From an uncultured Synechococcaceae cyanobacterium (GTDB lineage: Bacteria; Cyanobacteriota; Cyanobacteriia; PCC-6307; Cyanobiaceae): 64,000 nt of DNA. The stretch lies in contig CACPJY010000001.1 of NCBI GenBank assembly GCA_902634405.1, positions 62,001 to 126,000 of the forward strand. The letters run 5' to 3'. Below are positions 19,415 through 28,386 of the stretch, piece after piece. Position numbers and translations under genes: made by a program. The stretch's first letter is position 1; every line of letters begins with the position of its first letter. Below the pieces are notes generated by a model, which did no database searches, was not told the origin of the DNA, and saw only the letters and a program-made list of their open reading frames with translations.

Positions 19415-20914
19415 ATCAAGAGGGCAGCCTCTTTGTCCTAACAATTGTCTACAAGCAATTAGAGCGGAATTGCTTACACCAGCAGTTCCCTCCCCTGGAT
19501 AGACAGAATCTCCACATAGCCATAATCCCCTAATCGGACTCCTACTAGCAAGCCCAAATGGTCCAAATCCTAAGGGTGTCTGACCTAATCCTCCTACGAT
19601 TCCCTGGGGGCGTCCGGTCCATTTAGCAAAACTCCTTGGCGTAGCAAATTCTTGATGAATCCAATTATCAACTGAACAATTCAACCAGTTTTCTAAAGCA
19701 CTCCTAATAGAAAACCAAGCAGACTTTTTTCGTTTTAAATAATCCTCTTCAGATAAATAACACCAATCTCCGGTCGGCGTAAATACACTGGCAATAACTG
19801 TTGCATCACCCTTCGGAGCCCTCCCATCACCTTCCTTACTAATTGAGACAAACAATGGGCCTGGATCTTCCAGGAATAATTGAAAATGAAGCGGGCAATT
19901 AGTAGGAAGACAACTTCTATTAAGGGCACCATAAAAAACAAATGCGCCAGTGGGTTGTTTCAAATGCTTTATTCTTTCGAAATAGGGTCTTGCAACACTC
20001 AACCCTGAAGGCATCAATGTTGGCAGTAATTGAGGTGGCAGTGTAAATATGACATCTTTAGCACTGAACTTCAAAAGCATCTTGTTTGAATTAAGTGCAT
20101 TCACCTCCCACAACTTAATGCTCTCATTAGTTGTTAACTTAATAACTCTATGACCCAAAAGAACTTTGCCTCCATACTTCCTAACAACCGAAAGCAAAAC
20201 ATTACTAAGTGTTTGCATAGAGCCATATAGATGCCATAACCCAAGTGGTTCCTGAGCCATTTGGAGAACAGTAGCTCCATATAAAGCAGACGTTCGTTCT
20301 GCTGGTTCTTGGGAATAAAGCTTTAGCTGAAGGTCAAGAAAACTCTTTAAGCGCAAGTCGTGATGGCAACCACATATTTTTAATACATCTGCTATCGAGA
20401 AAGGAATGAAAAGGGAAGAAGCAAAATTAGGTAGCCGTAAAGCCTTAAAAAGTTGCAATAAATCGGAAAGATTCCTGGGAGAAATTACAGGAAATCTATT
20501 AGAAAAAGCCCAATTAATTTTATGTAATCGAGAACAAAGTTGCCAAAACTTCCCAGTACCTGGAAATTGAAGTTGAATTTCTTCCTTCCATCTCTTGGGA
20601 TCATGCCACAAACTTATTGGAGAGGAACCATCTGCAAGATCTACTAAACAACCTGGATCTAAAAGTTCTGCAGTGGGTCTAGGAATACCTAAATGCCTAA
20701 ATAATCTTGAATGTATGCCATTTACTTCAAAACCCGCCACTTGTGTTGCCCCCACATCAAAAATATATTTACCCCGCTTAAAAGTCCCTGCACATCCTCC
20801 AGCTTGGTAATGCGCTTCCAAAAGAGTTACAGAAACCCCTTCTTTGGCAAGCAAAGCTGCTGCAGTAAGACCTGCAATGCCTCCACCTACAACTATTACA
20901 GATTCATCTGACAT
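19403..20914 (-). CDS. crtD: CrtD-like carotenoid desaturase/isomerase
   Basis: A FAD-dependent enzyme of the phytoene-desaturase/CrtISO/CrtD superfamily, 503 aa. The N-terminal dinucleotide-binding motif is [19 protein letters not shown], followed by [11 protein letters not shown] and [12 protein letters not shown]. The C-terminal FAD motif is [22 protein letters not shown]. The N-terminal segment matches my recollection of cyanobacterial CrtD (Synechocystis slr1293 type) better than CrtISO. Prochlorococcus is not known for myxoxanthophyll, so the actual reaction is uncertain. The ATG is at 20914. Confidence 0.75.
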   Translation of the reverse strand: MSDESVIVVGGGIAGLTAAALLAKEGVSVTLLEAHYQAGGCAGTFKRGKYIFDVGATQVAGFEVNGIHSRLFRHLGIPRPTAELLDPGCLVDLADGSSPISLWHDPKRWKEEIQLQFPGTGKFWQLCSRLHKINWAFSNRFPVISPRNLSDLLQLFKALRLPNFASSLFIPFSIADVLKICGCHHDLRLKSFLDLQLKLYSQEPAERTSALYGATVLQMAQEPLGLWHLYGSMQTLSNVLLSVVRKYGGKVLLGHRVIKLTTNESIKLWEVNALNSNKMLLKFSAKDVIFTLPPQLLPTLMPSGLSVARPYFERIKHLKQPTGAFVFYGALNRSCLPTNCPLHFQLFLEDPGPLFVSISKEGDGRAPKGDATVIASVFTPTGDWCYLSEEDYLKRKKSAWFSIRSALENWLNCSVDNWIHQEFATPRSFAKWTGRPQGIVGGLGQTPLGFGPFGLASRSPIRGLWLCGDSVYPGEGTAGVSNSALIACRQLLGQRGCPLDLAD

Positions 20915-20951
20915 AACCTAAAAAAGGCTCAACGGCAATATAAAAGAATTT

Positions 20952-21848
20952 ATGAACCCACTAATTGATGAAGCCCTTAAAGATTTAGAACAGCCACTAA
21001 GAGATCGCAAGGTAAACAATATCATTCCTTTATCAGTAAGCTCGAGTAGCCAATGTTGGGAAATTGAATTAGAAGCGGGAAAAAAATTATTTGGGAAAAC
21101 TGGTGAAGGCAATTCTATTCAAATGTTGGAATTTGAATGGAATGGGCTTTTAGCTCTAAGGAATTATATGAACTCAAAGTTTATTGATATCCCGAAACCG
21201 CTGGCATTCAAAAAAAACATATACGGAGCTGCATTATTAATGCCTTGGTTTGAATTTGGGAATGGATGTCAATCATTACTTGGGAAAGGACTGGCTGAGT
21301 TACATAAAGCATCAGCAGAACAAAGTCCTGACTGTTTTGGCTGGGAGGAAGAAGGATTTATCGGAGCAGGAGAGCAAAAAGGAGGATGGGAAACATCTTG
21401 GGGAGAATATTTTGTAAAGCTCCGTTTACTTCCCCAAATGCAGATTGCACAGAAGAAATGGAGGCTTGAGGTTCCTAATCAAGAATCTTTATTGTCTGCA
21501 TTGATTTGTTATTTAAGTAATCATAACCCTTCCCCTAGCTTGGTTCATGGGGACCTTTGGAGTGGAAATGCCTTTGTCAAAAAAGATGGCCGAGGACTAA
21601 TTTTAGATCCTGCAACATATTGGGCGGATAGAGAAGTAGACCTTGCAATGACAAAGCTTTTTGGAGGATTCTCAAAAGATTTCTACCAGTCATATCAAAA
21701 AACCTGGCCTACGCAGAGTTCTGCTAAAGAAAGGGAAGAGATATACAATCTCTATCACTTGCTAAATCATGCAAACCTCTTTGGAGGAGGGTATAAAAAC
21801 CAATGTATTAAAAGTATTATTAATATTTGGGGATTCCTCAAAAGCTAG
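20952..21848 (+). CDS. Fructosamine/ketosamine-3-kinase family protein
   Basis: A 298-aa aminoglycoside-phosphotransferase-fold kinase. Family members phosphorylate fructosamine or ribulosamine adducts on proteins, which then break down (deglycation). The catalytic loop VHGDLWSGNAFV (about residues 198-209) and the metal-binding segment LILDPATYWADREVDLAM are intact. The family lead-in SSSQCWEIELEAGKKLFGKTG is at the N-terminus. It is divergent from crtD with a 37-nt gap. Substrate is inferred from family only. Confidence 0.85.
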   Translation: MNPLIDEALKDLEQPLRDRKVNNIIPLSVSSSSQCWEIELEAGKKLFGKTGEGNSIQMLEFEWNGLLALRNYMNSKFIDIPKPLAFKKNIYGAALLMPWFEFGNGCQSLLGKGLAELHKASAEQSPDCFGWEEEGFIGAGEQKGGWETSWGEYFVKLRLLPQMQIAQKKWRLEVPNQESLLSALICYLSNHNPSPSLVHGDLWSGNAFVKKDGRGLILDPATYWADREVDLAMTKLFGGFSKDFYQSYQKTWPTQSSAKEREEIYNLYHLLNHANLFGGGYKNQCIKSIINIWGFLKS

Positions 21849-21864
21849 CCAACAACAAAAGAAT

Positions 21865-22239
21865 TTAACCTAAATATTCTTTTCTCAAATTCTGAACTCT
21901 CTCAAATACTGCTCCTCTCTTTTCACTAGTGGATAAATTCTCCCAGCTCCACTGACCAACCACAACAACACCCAACAGCTCTAGCAAACCTGGTAAGACT
22001 GGAAGTAAATTAATGGTATCAATTACTCCTTTAATAATTACTTGAGCGACTATTACCACTGTAATAATCCCTGCAGCCTTCCCATATTTACCCATCTGGC
22101 TCCAATCAACCTTGCCCAGGGTATCGTTTACGCTCGCCATTATTTGACTATAACGATCAGAAAAATTAATCCCATCGCCTTCCGGACTAGCTTTAGCAGC
22201 GGGATTTTCAAATTCTTCCTGAGGACTTACATCGCTCAT
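21865..22239 (-). CDS. curT: CAAD-domain thylakoid protein (CURT1/CurT-like)
   Basis: A 124-aa protein with two adjacent membrane helices (about residues 57-75 and 83-99). They are flanked by an amphipathic stretch and a C-terminal amphipathic helix (STSEKRGAVFERVQNLRKEYL), the layout of CURT1/CurT proteins that bend thylakoid margins. The N-terminus is acidic and disordered. I chose the ATG (MSDVSPQEEF) over the GTG two codons upstream. It is convergent to the kinase gene and divergent from the JAMM gene. Confidence 0.8.
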   Translation of the reverse strand: MSDVSPQEEFENPAAKASPEGDGINFSDRYSQIMASVNDTLGKVDWSQMGKYGKAAGIITVVIVAQVIIKGVIDTINLLPVLPGLLELLGVVVVGQWSWENLSTSEKRGAVFERVQNLRKEYLG

Positions 22240-22292
22240 GGACACAACTTTAATTGCAATTATGACGGGATCTTATCGAATGAGGCTAAATA

Positions 22293-22793
22293 ATGCTAGG
22301 GCAAATCAAAATCAATCATGATTGCCTGATAGTTCTCAATCGCACGTTGCCTGCAGTAGCGCCTGAAGAAGGATGTGCATTAATCCTAGGTGAGCAAATG
22401 GATTGCCCTGGAAATAGCGGACATTTTTCCCAACATATTCACCATATCTGGCCATGCTGCAATGTCTGGGGAAACGAAGAATTAAATCTTTGGGGAGGAA
22501 GAAGAAGGCAACAAAAGTTTTTGAACCAAATTTCAAAAAAGAATCGTTTTCTAATAGACCCACGTGAACAGATCCACGCCCAGCGGTGGGGCAGAAAACA
22601 TGATTGGGATGTATTAGGCACTTGCCATTCTCATCCGAAAGGGAAGCCAGTTCCATCAAAAACAGATATTGAATTCGCAAATTCTGCTAGATTAATGCTA
22701 ATTCTATCTGATAAAAAAGAACTCCGAGCTTGGTGGATATGTAAAAAAGGCTCCTATACAGAAATCCAATTAGCAATCGTTAAAACCCATTAA
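22293..22793 (+). CDS. JAMM/Mov34-type metalloprotease
   Basis: A 166-aa MPN/JAB1 protein. The JAMM zinc signature is complete: an upstream Glu in EEGCALILGE (about residue 27), then CHSHPKGKPVPSKTD (about 111-125), with the HxH, Ser and Asp ligands. Bacterial members remove C-terminal adducts from ubiquitin-like sulfur carriers (for example Mec of Mycobacterium). Only 16 nt separate it from the downstream E1-like/rhodanese gene, so the pair probably works in one sulfur-carrier pathway. No ThiS/MoaD-like carrier gene is visible in the window. Confidence 0.85.
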   Translation: MLGQIKINHDCLIVLNRTLPAVAPEEGCALILGEQMDCPGNSGHFSQHIHHIWPCCNVWGNEELNLWGGRRRQQKFLNQISKKNRFLIDPREQIHAQRWGRKHDWDVLGTCHSHPKGKPVPSKTDIEFANSARLMLILSDKKELRAWWICKKGSYTEIQLAIVKTH

Positions 22794-22809
22794 ATGGCTT
22801 TATAAAATA

Positions 22810-23943
22810 ATGAATATTCCTACTATTGATGATCATTTAAGTGAAGATTATACTAACAGGTTTAGTCGTCAAATATGCTTACCAGAAATTGGAATAGATG
22901 GTCAAAACCGTCTCAGATCGTCATCAGTGCTATGCATTGGAGGTGGAGGCCTTGGATCTCCTCTTTTGCTTTATCTTGCAGCAGCCGGGATTGGAAATAT
23001 AGGAATTGTTGATTTCGACCTAGTTGAAGAGTCGAATCTTCACAGACAAGTAATTCATGGATCTGGATCAATTGGAAAGTCAAAAACACTATCTATTAAA
23101 TCTCGGATCAATGATCTTAACCCTCATTGCAAGGTAGATATATACAACACAATTCTTACATCACAAAATGCACTTGACATATTTGAGTCTTATGACTTGA
23201 TTTGTGATTGCACAGATAACTTCCCTAGTCGCTATTTAATTAATGATGCCTGTGTACTATTAGGTAAGCCTAATATCTATGGTTCTATTCAGCGTTTTGA
23301 AGGTCAGGCATCAGTCTTCAACTTGACTCCCGATAGTCCTAATTATCGAGACCTCATTCCTAAACCTCCTTCTCCTGAAATAGTACCTTCATGTGCAATT
23401 GCTGGAGTGATAGGTGTTCTTCCAGGAATAATAGGTTTAATTCAGGCTACAGAAGCAATCAAGATTATTACAGGAATAGGTAAAGTTCTAGATGGCAGAT
23501 TATTGGTTTTCAATGCACTAGATATGCGTTTCAAAGAACTATCTCTACATCCAAGTAAACAACGGGCCATAATAAAAGAATTGATTAATTATGAAGAATT
23601 TTGTGGTTGCACGGCCGCAAATCAAAAAGCATCTAAAGAAAAAAGATTAGAAAGTATATCTATGTCTGAACTTAAAAATATACTAAGAGAAGATGAAAAG
23701 GATTGTGTTATATTAGATGTTAGAACTAAAGAGGAAGCCGATATCTTTTCACTACCGCAAGCTATTTTAATTCCCCTAGATGAAATTAAGGGCGAAGAAA
23801 ATATTGAAAAAATAAAAAAGCTATGTCAAGGGAAAAAGCTTTTTGTACATTGTGAAAGTGGGAGAAGGTCTGAAAAGGCCCTTAACTATTTAAACAAAAA
23901 AAATATCAAAGGTGTAAATGTAATTGGTGGACCAATGAAATAG
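22810..23943 (+). CDS. moeB: MoeB/ThiF-like E1 enzyme with C-terminal rhodanese
   Basis: A 377-aa adenylyltransferase of the MoeB/ThiF/MoeZ group. The ATP-binding motif GGGGLGSPLLLYLAAAGIG is at residues 38-56, followed by VDFDLVEESNLHRQVIH. A short rhodanese domain (about residues 295-377) carries the catalytic loop VHCESGRRS with its sulfur-accepting Cys. Such proteins adenylate the C-terminal Gly of a carrier and form a thiocarboxylate. The final rhodanese helix is short and ends at GGPMK. It is paired with the JAMM gene. The molybdopterin role is the default annotation; a cysteine or thiamin sulfur role is equally possible. Confidence 0.85.
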   Translation: MNIPTIDDHLSEDYTNRFSRQICLPEIGIDGQNRLRSSSVLCIGGGGLGSPLLLYLAAAGIGNIGIVDFDLVEESNLHRQVIHGSGSIGKSKTLSIKSRINDLNPHCKVDIYNTILTSQNALDIFESYDLICDCTDNFPSRYLINDACVLLGKPNIYGSIQRFEGQASVFNLTPDSPNYRDLIPKPPSPEIVPSCAIAGVIGVLPGIIGLIQATEAIKIITGIGKVLDGRLLVFNALDMRFKELSLHPSKQRAIIKELINYEEFCGCTAANQKASKEKRLESISMSELKNILREDEKDCVILDVRTKEEADIFSLPQAILIPLDEIKGEENIEKIKKLCQGKKLFVHCESGRRSEKALNYLNKKNIKGVNVIGGPMK

Positions 23944-23947
23944 AAAA

Positions 23948-25159
23948 TTAATAGTCAACACCTCTTTTCAGATCAACTCCTTGCTCAGCATAATGCTTAT
24001 GACAAACCATTTCTGAATGTACACTTGCTAAGTCAAAATAAGAAGGAGGGTTCTTACAGCGGCCAGTAATAATTACTTCCGTTTCTATAGGCTTACGAAG
24101 TAAAGTTTGAACAATTGGCTCTATTGGAATTAATTCCAAGTCAACACTAGGATTCAATTCATCAAGGATAACAGTCTTATAAAGGCCGCTTGAAATTGCA
24201 GCCCTTGCAATTTCCCAAGCTCTTTCAGCTTCTACATAGTCGATGGGTTGCTGCTGACCTCTCCAAACAATCGCATCTCTACCAGAGCGAAGATGATCAA
24301 CTAAATGTGGATAACTTTCTTGTAAAGCAGCTATTGCAGCATCCTCAGTGTATCCAGTACCTCCTTTCAGCCATTGAAGAATTAACACCCTATGACTTTT
24401 ATCTTGGCTAATACCCCTTCCTATTGCTTGCAAAGCTTTACCAAGGGCACTAGTTGATTTTCCTTTTCCTTCGCCTGTATAAATCTCAATAGCCCCTACT
24501 GAATTACTTGCTGTTTGATTTTGGTTCTCTAATGGAGGACGACGATGCGCGCGCATTTCAGAATGCAAATCAGCAATCCGAACCAAAGAAGCAGGAGCTG
24601 CTCTTCCGGTAACAATGATTTCCATACCTTTAGGCCGATGCCTCAAAGTCTCCACAACTTCTTTTTCATCAAGCAACCCAAGCTCCAAAACTGGATTCAG
24701 TTCATCAAGAACAACCACTGAATACAACTCACTTGCTATTGCCCCCTTGGCAATATCCCATCCACGCGCAGCTTCAGAGCGATCAAAATGGGTAGCTTCT
24801 GGGGCAGTAAAAAAATCCGCTCTTCCAGTTCTTACTTGGTCAATTAAATGAGGGAAACCCTGCTGAAGAGCTTCAATCGCTGCGTCCTCGTCATAGGCTC
24901 GACCAGGTCCCTTGAGAAAACGCAGCAAAAGAACACGCGTACGACGCTGCTCACAGATACCTAAACCAATAGTTCTAAGTACTACACCTAAAGCGGCCTG
25001 ACTTTTGCCTTTACCTTCACCGTCATAAACATGCAACTGTCCATTACTGCGTTCTTTGCTATCAAAAGCAGTAACAATACCAACTCCTCGCCTAACCCTT
25101 CCGCTGCTGGGAGAGTTGGTTTTTACAGATTTATTTACTGTTGCCCCCTCTGACTCCAT
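23948..25159 (-). CDS. cobO: Tandem CobO-like corrinoid adenosyltransferase
   Basis: A 403-aa protein with two head-to-tail copies of the CobO/BtuR P-loop fold. Copy 1 has YDGEGKGKSQAALG and copy 2 YTGEGKGKSTSALG. Each is followed by RVLLLRFLKG or RVLILQWLKG, then VVLDELNP or VILDELNP, then IVTGRAAP or IITGRCKN. CobO transfers the adenosyl group from ATP to cob(I)yrinate diamide in cobalamin synthesis. Only copy 2 ends in the usual KHYAEQGVDLKRGVDY tail. The ATG at 25159 is used; the longer track ORF begins at TTG. It is divergent from larE. Confidence 0.85.
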   Translation of the reverse strand: MESEGATVNKSVKTNSPSSGRVRRGVGIVTAFDSKERSNGQLHVYDGEGKGKSQAALGVVLRTIGLGICEQRRTRVLLLRFLKGPGRAYDEDAAIEALQQGFPHLIDQVRTGRADFFTAPEATHFDRSEAARGWDIAKGAIASELYSVVVLDELNPVLELGLLDEKEVVETLRHRPKGMEIIVTGRAAPASLVRIADLHSEMRAHRRPPLENQNQTASNSVGAIEIYTGEGKGKSTSALGKALQAIGRGISQDKSHRVLILQWLKGGTGYTEDAAIAALQESYPHLVDHLRSGRDAIVWRGQQQPIDYVEAERAWEIARAAISSGLYKTVILDELNPSVDLELIPIEPIVQTLLRKPIETEVIITGRCKNPPSYFDLASVHSEMVCHKHYAEQGVDLKRGVDY

Positions 25160-25204
25160 GCAATTATCACTATAGGTTTGGAGCTTAACGGGATAACTCA
25201 AAAG

Positions 25205-26071
25205 ATGGTATTAGGAAGTTCATCTGAAATGCATTATTTTCAACAATTGGAACCTTTACCGCCATTAGTACTCAACAAACTCAATGGTTTGAGAGAATTC
25301 ATTAAGAACCTAAAAAAAGTTTGCGTAGCCTATTCCGGAGGAGTGGATAGTGCCCTCGTAGCAGCAATTGCTAAAGAACAACTTGGTACATCTTCCATTG
25401 CAATAACTGGAGTATCTTCTGCATTAGCACCATACCTACTGAATGAAGCACGTGAACAAGCCAAATGGATGGGCATAACCCACAAGGAATGTGAAACGTT
25501 TGAATTAAAAGATCCTCAATACAACAAGAATCCAGCAGATCGATGTTTCGCCTGCAAACAAGAATTACATCATCAACTTAAATCAATAGCAAAACAAGCA
25601 GGCTCTGCCTTTGTTATTGATGGGGTGAACCATGATGATCTGAAAGATTATCGTCCTGGAATCAAGGCAGCACGAAAAGCCAATGTAATTTCTCCACTGG
25701 CCGAGCTAAAAATTAGCAAGGCTGAAGTACGTCAGATTTCCAATGCTCTTGGATTTCCCTGGTGGAATAAACCTGCTCAACCTTGTCTGGCATCAAGGTT
25801 TCCATACGGCGAAAGTATTACCAGTCAAGATCTCAATTTAGTCAGCCAGGCAGAAGATTATCTAAGGCAATGTGGCCTACAAGAAGTAAGGGTTCGAATC
25901 CAAAAACAAGCTGCAAAAATAGAAATCCCACCCAAGCAAATCAAGGGATTTCTCTTAATGATTGATAGGAAAGAGCTAGTAAAAAAATTTCTTCAACTTG
26001 GCTTCACAACCGTAAGCCTTGATCTAGAAGGATTAATTAGTGGAAAGATGAATAGGGATATTCAGGAATAA
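25205..26071 (+). CDS. larE: LarE-like ATP-dependent sulfur transferase
   Basis: A PP-loop ATPase of the LarE/COG1606 family, which in Lactobacillus donates sulfur from its own Cys to the nickel-pincer cofactor of lactate racemase. The PP-loop is CVAYSGGVDSALV. The family motif QPCLASRFPYG, holding the key Cys, and DRCFACKQELH are present. No larA, larB or larC is visible nearby, so the cofactor target is unknown. The ATG at 25205 is preferred over the track's TTG at 25178; a second ATG lies at 25229. About 288 aa. Confidence 0.8.
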   Translation: MVLGSSSEMHYFQQLEPLPPLVLNKLNGLREFIKNLKKVCVAYSGGVDSALVAAIAKEQLGTSSIAITGVSSALAPYLLNEAREQAKWMGITHKECETFELKDPQYNKNPADRCFACKQELHHQLKSIAKQAGSAFVIDGVNHDDLKDYRPGIKAARKANVISPLAELKISKAEVRQISNALGFPWWNKPAQPCLASRFPYGESITSQDLNLVSQAEDYLRQCGLQEVRVRIQKQAAKIEIPPKQIKGFLLMIDRKELVKKFLQLGFTTVSLDLEGLISGKMNRDIQE

Positions 26072-26109
26072 TTAGCCAAGTTCAAGTCAAACTAGAAAGC
26101 TCTCTGATA

Positions 26110-26598
26110 TCACTCTAATTTTTGAAAAAGAATAGGGGATCGGATTGAATTTGCAATAGTTTCTGGGGTTTTCCTCTCAAAGCTTTTTAGCAAATGTTTT
26201 TTTGCAAAAAACTCTGCTCTTATTACCTCGCAGGCTATTTCAGGCATAGTGTGGTCCCCACAAGTAAAAACATCAACTGCCGCATAACCATTTTCAGGCC
26301 ATGTATGAATCGAAATGTGAGACTCAGCTAAAAGTGCCAAGCCTGTAACCCCCTGAGGTTCAAACCTATGAGTGATCATATTTAAAAGTGTTGCCCCAGC
26401 TTGTTTGGCTGCAGAAGTAATCGTTGTTCTTATAAACGCCTCATCATTGAGCTTGCTCTGATCACATTCATAAAGCTCAAGAATGCAATGTTTACCAACC
26501 ATATCTTGGGTTACTGATGGAACAGTTCCTGCCCCATCAACAGAACAACTATCGTCCCATCCAGGATTGGGATGGGCCCATGCCAATAGTTTCTCCAT
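26110..26598 (-). CDS. speD: S-adenosylmethionine decarboxylase proenzyme
   Basis: This enzyme makes decarboxylated SAM for spermidine synthesis and is activated by autocleavage that generates a pyruvoyl group. The 162-aa proenzyme contains the cleavage site motif [20 protein letters not shown]; Ser of ESH becomes the pyruvoyl group. The downstream [12 protein letters not shown] segment has the catalytic Cys. The ATG at 26598 ([10 protein letters not shown]) is chosen over the preceding TTG. The N-terminus is about 35 residues longer than minimal SpeH enzymes. It lies 26 nt after recF on the same strand. Confidence 0.93.
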   Translation of the reverse strand: MEKLLAWAHPNPGWDDSCSVDGAGTVPSVTQDMVGKHCILELYECDQSKLNDEAFIRTTITSAAKQAGATLLNMITHRFEPQGVTGLALLAESHISIHTWPENGYAAVDVFTCGDHTMPEIACEVIRAEFFAKKHLLKSFERKTPETIANSIRSPILFQKLE

Positions 26599-26624
26599 CA
26601 AAACAATAAAAATAGCTGGCTACA

Positions 26625-27746
26625 TTAACTGAAATCGGCAATTTCTTTAAATGAGTCAATCCCTAATATTTGAGAGTGTCGATGCCATTCGCCCTCAAAC
26701 GCTCCTAAATGAGTAGCGGTTACAAGGCATTGGTGATCTTCTCCAACCGCTTCTAATAAAAGTAATTGTCTCGTTGGATCTAATTCTGCGAGTACATCAT
26801 CAAGGAGTAGTACGGGAGGCTGTCCATAAATCTGGCCAACCAATTCAAGTTCAGCCAACTTCAAAGCCAAAACAACAGTCCTCTGCTGTCCTGCTGATCC
26901 AAAACGACGCGCTTCAACATCATTCAACAACAAACCAACCTCATCTCGATGAGGACCTATTTTGCAAATTCCAAGTCTTTCTTCCTGGGGTCGCTCCAAC
27001 TTAAGTTGTTTCTCAATTCCTAATCTCCATGGCTCCTCTGCCTCTTCACCCTCTAATTGACAGCCAGGGCAATAAGAAAGTCTCAATTTCTCAACACCCT
27101 TACTTAAATGAGTTTGCCAACGAGCTGCCAATGGTTCTAAATGCCTTAAAGCCCTTTGCCTTCTGCGATGAATTCTTGTACTGACTAGTGCCATTTGCAC
27201 ATCAAAGGCATCTAATAAAGACTCGCGTTCCTTGCTAGAGAAATTTTCAGCTCTTTTCCATAATTGACTTCTCTGCCGAAGTAACTTGCTATATCTGCTT
27301 ATTAAATCTGAATATATTGGTTCAAGTTGTTGAACAACCCGATCAAGCCAATTACGCCTTATAGAAGGCTCACCTCTTAACAGTTCCAAATCAATTGCAC
27401 TAAAACTTACACATCGCAATGGTCCAAGAAGATCCAACTGCCTTACTAATAATTTGTCATTCCTCTTAGCCTGCCTACCACCCTTTCGGCGCAATTCCAA
27501 TTCAATGGTCTCATCGGTGGTAACTGCTCGTAAACAAGCCCTAGGCTTTTCCCAATGAATCAAGTCTTGATCTCTACTACTCCGATGGGACCGGAGGCTC
27601 CCTAAAAGCTCTATAGCCTCTAGAAGATTGGACTTACCAATCCCATTTGGCCCAACAATTAGCAATCGCTTTTCAGAAATCTCAAGCTGAAGCCGAATGT
27701 AATTCCGGAATCCTTGAATTTCTAAATGGTGAAACCGAATTTTCAT
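26625..27746 (-). CDS. recF: DNA repair protein RecF
   Basis: RecF is the SMC-like ATPase that loads RecA at gaps. The 373-aa protein begins [16 protein letters not shown], with Walker [15 protein letters not shown] (residues 33-46). The ABC signature region is [17 protein letters not shown] and Walker B is [12 protein letters not shown]. Length is normal. It probably forms a two-gene unit with speD downstream. Confidence 0.95.
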   Translation of the reverse strand: MKIRFHHLEIQGFRNYIRLQLEISEKRLLIVGPNGIGKSNLLEAIELLGSLRSHRSSRDQDLIHWEKPRACLRAVTTDETIELELRRKGGRQAKRNDKLLVRQLDLLGPLRCVSFSAIDLELLRGEPSIRRNWLDRVVQQLEPIYSDLISRYSKLLRQRSQLWKRAENFSSKERESLLDAFDVQMALVSTRIHRRRQRALRHLEPLAARWQTHLSKGVEKLRLSYCPGCQLEGEEAEEPWRLGIEKQLKLERPQEERLGICKIGPHRDEVGLLLNDVEARRFGSAGQQRTVVLALKLAELELVGQIYGQPPVLLLDDVLAELDPTRQLLLLEAVGEDHQCLVTATHLGAFEGEWHRHSQILGIDSFKEIADFS

Positions 27747-27824
27747 CTAGCGGCTTATGGCTAAGGTAGCTTGATTGAGGTAACTAGAAAGGAGATCTAA
27801 TACAGCGACACCAAGTCCACTTAT

Positions 27825-27898
27825 GGGCATGTAGCTCAGTTGGATAGAGCATCAGATTCCGGTTCTGAGGGTCGGGGGTTCGAGTCCCTCCATGCTCG
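27825..27898 (+). tRNA. tRNA-Arg (anticodon CCG)
   Basis: The acceptor stem GGGCATG pairs with CATGCTC (one G-T wobble). The D arm (GCTCAGTTGGATAGAGC), anticodon stem TCAGA/TCTGA around TTCCGGT with anticodon CCG, and T arm GGGGGTTCGAGTCCCTC are present. The discriminator is G. It is 74 nt with no encoded CCA. It lies alone between divergently oriented recF and convergently placed minus-strand genes. Confidence 0.97.
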
Positions 27899-27924
27899 CT
27901 GTTTCTTTTAAAAAATTCTCCTTT

Positions 27925-28380
27925 TTATCTCAACCTCAAACCCATTGCACGTATACCTCCAGGATCAATTAAAAAACCCTGTTCCTTTAAGGAATTAATT
28001 GTAAAAGATGATGCAGCAATTGAAATGCTGCAACCTGGTACATCTCTTTTCAAAAAGACTAAAGCTTTATGAACCAAAACAGAAAGAAAGATGCCTTGAA
28101 GTTCACAAGGCTCTGCAACCAGATTCCAAAGATTAGCATTAAGGCCAAGATCACTTGTTGCTCGAACAAATGCAACAAGATCTCCCGTTGATTCTTCTAC
28201 AATACTTAAACAAAAAATACTACGTTCTAAAGCAAAGAATAATTTCTTTCTTGAAAAAGTTTCTTCACCACACCTTGATAGAAGCCTATTCAAAACTAAA
28301 GGTTGTGGTTTTTTTTGAGTCTCCAAAATGTACCCTGCAGGTAATCCTGGTTTAGATCTACTCTCAAGAAAAGAAATCAC
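27925..28380 (-). CDS. GNAT-like acetyltransferase (hypothetical)
   Basis: A 151-aa protein that resembles the GNAT fold: GDLVAFVRATSD as the central strand pair, LQGIFLSVLVHKALVFLK in the acetyl-CoA loop/helix position, and the final NSLKEQGFLI typical of the last GNAT helix and strand. The R/Q-x-x-G-x-G/A loop is weak, so assignment is tentative. The start must be GTG at 28380 because no internal ATG exists near the N-terminus. It is 6 nt downstream of ppc and probably cotranscribed. Confidence 0.6.
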   Translation of the reverse strand: MISFLESRSKPGLPAGYILETQKKPQPLVLNRLLSRCGEETFSRKKLFFALERSIFCLSIVEESTGDLVAFVRATSDLGLNANLWNLVAEPCELQGIFLSVLVHKALVFLKRDVPGCSISIAASSFTINSLKEQGFLIDPGGIRAMGLRLR

Positions 28381-28386
28381 AACAAA

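Noticed and set aside
22336-22680. 114-aa minus-strand ORF
   Set aside because: Antisense to the JAMM protease gene, which has a complete motif set.
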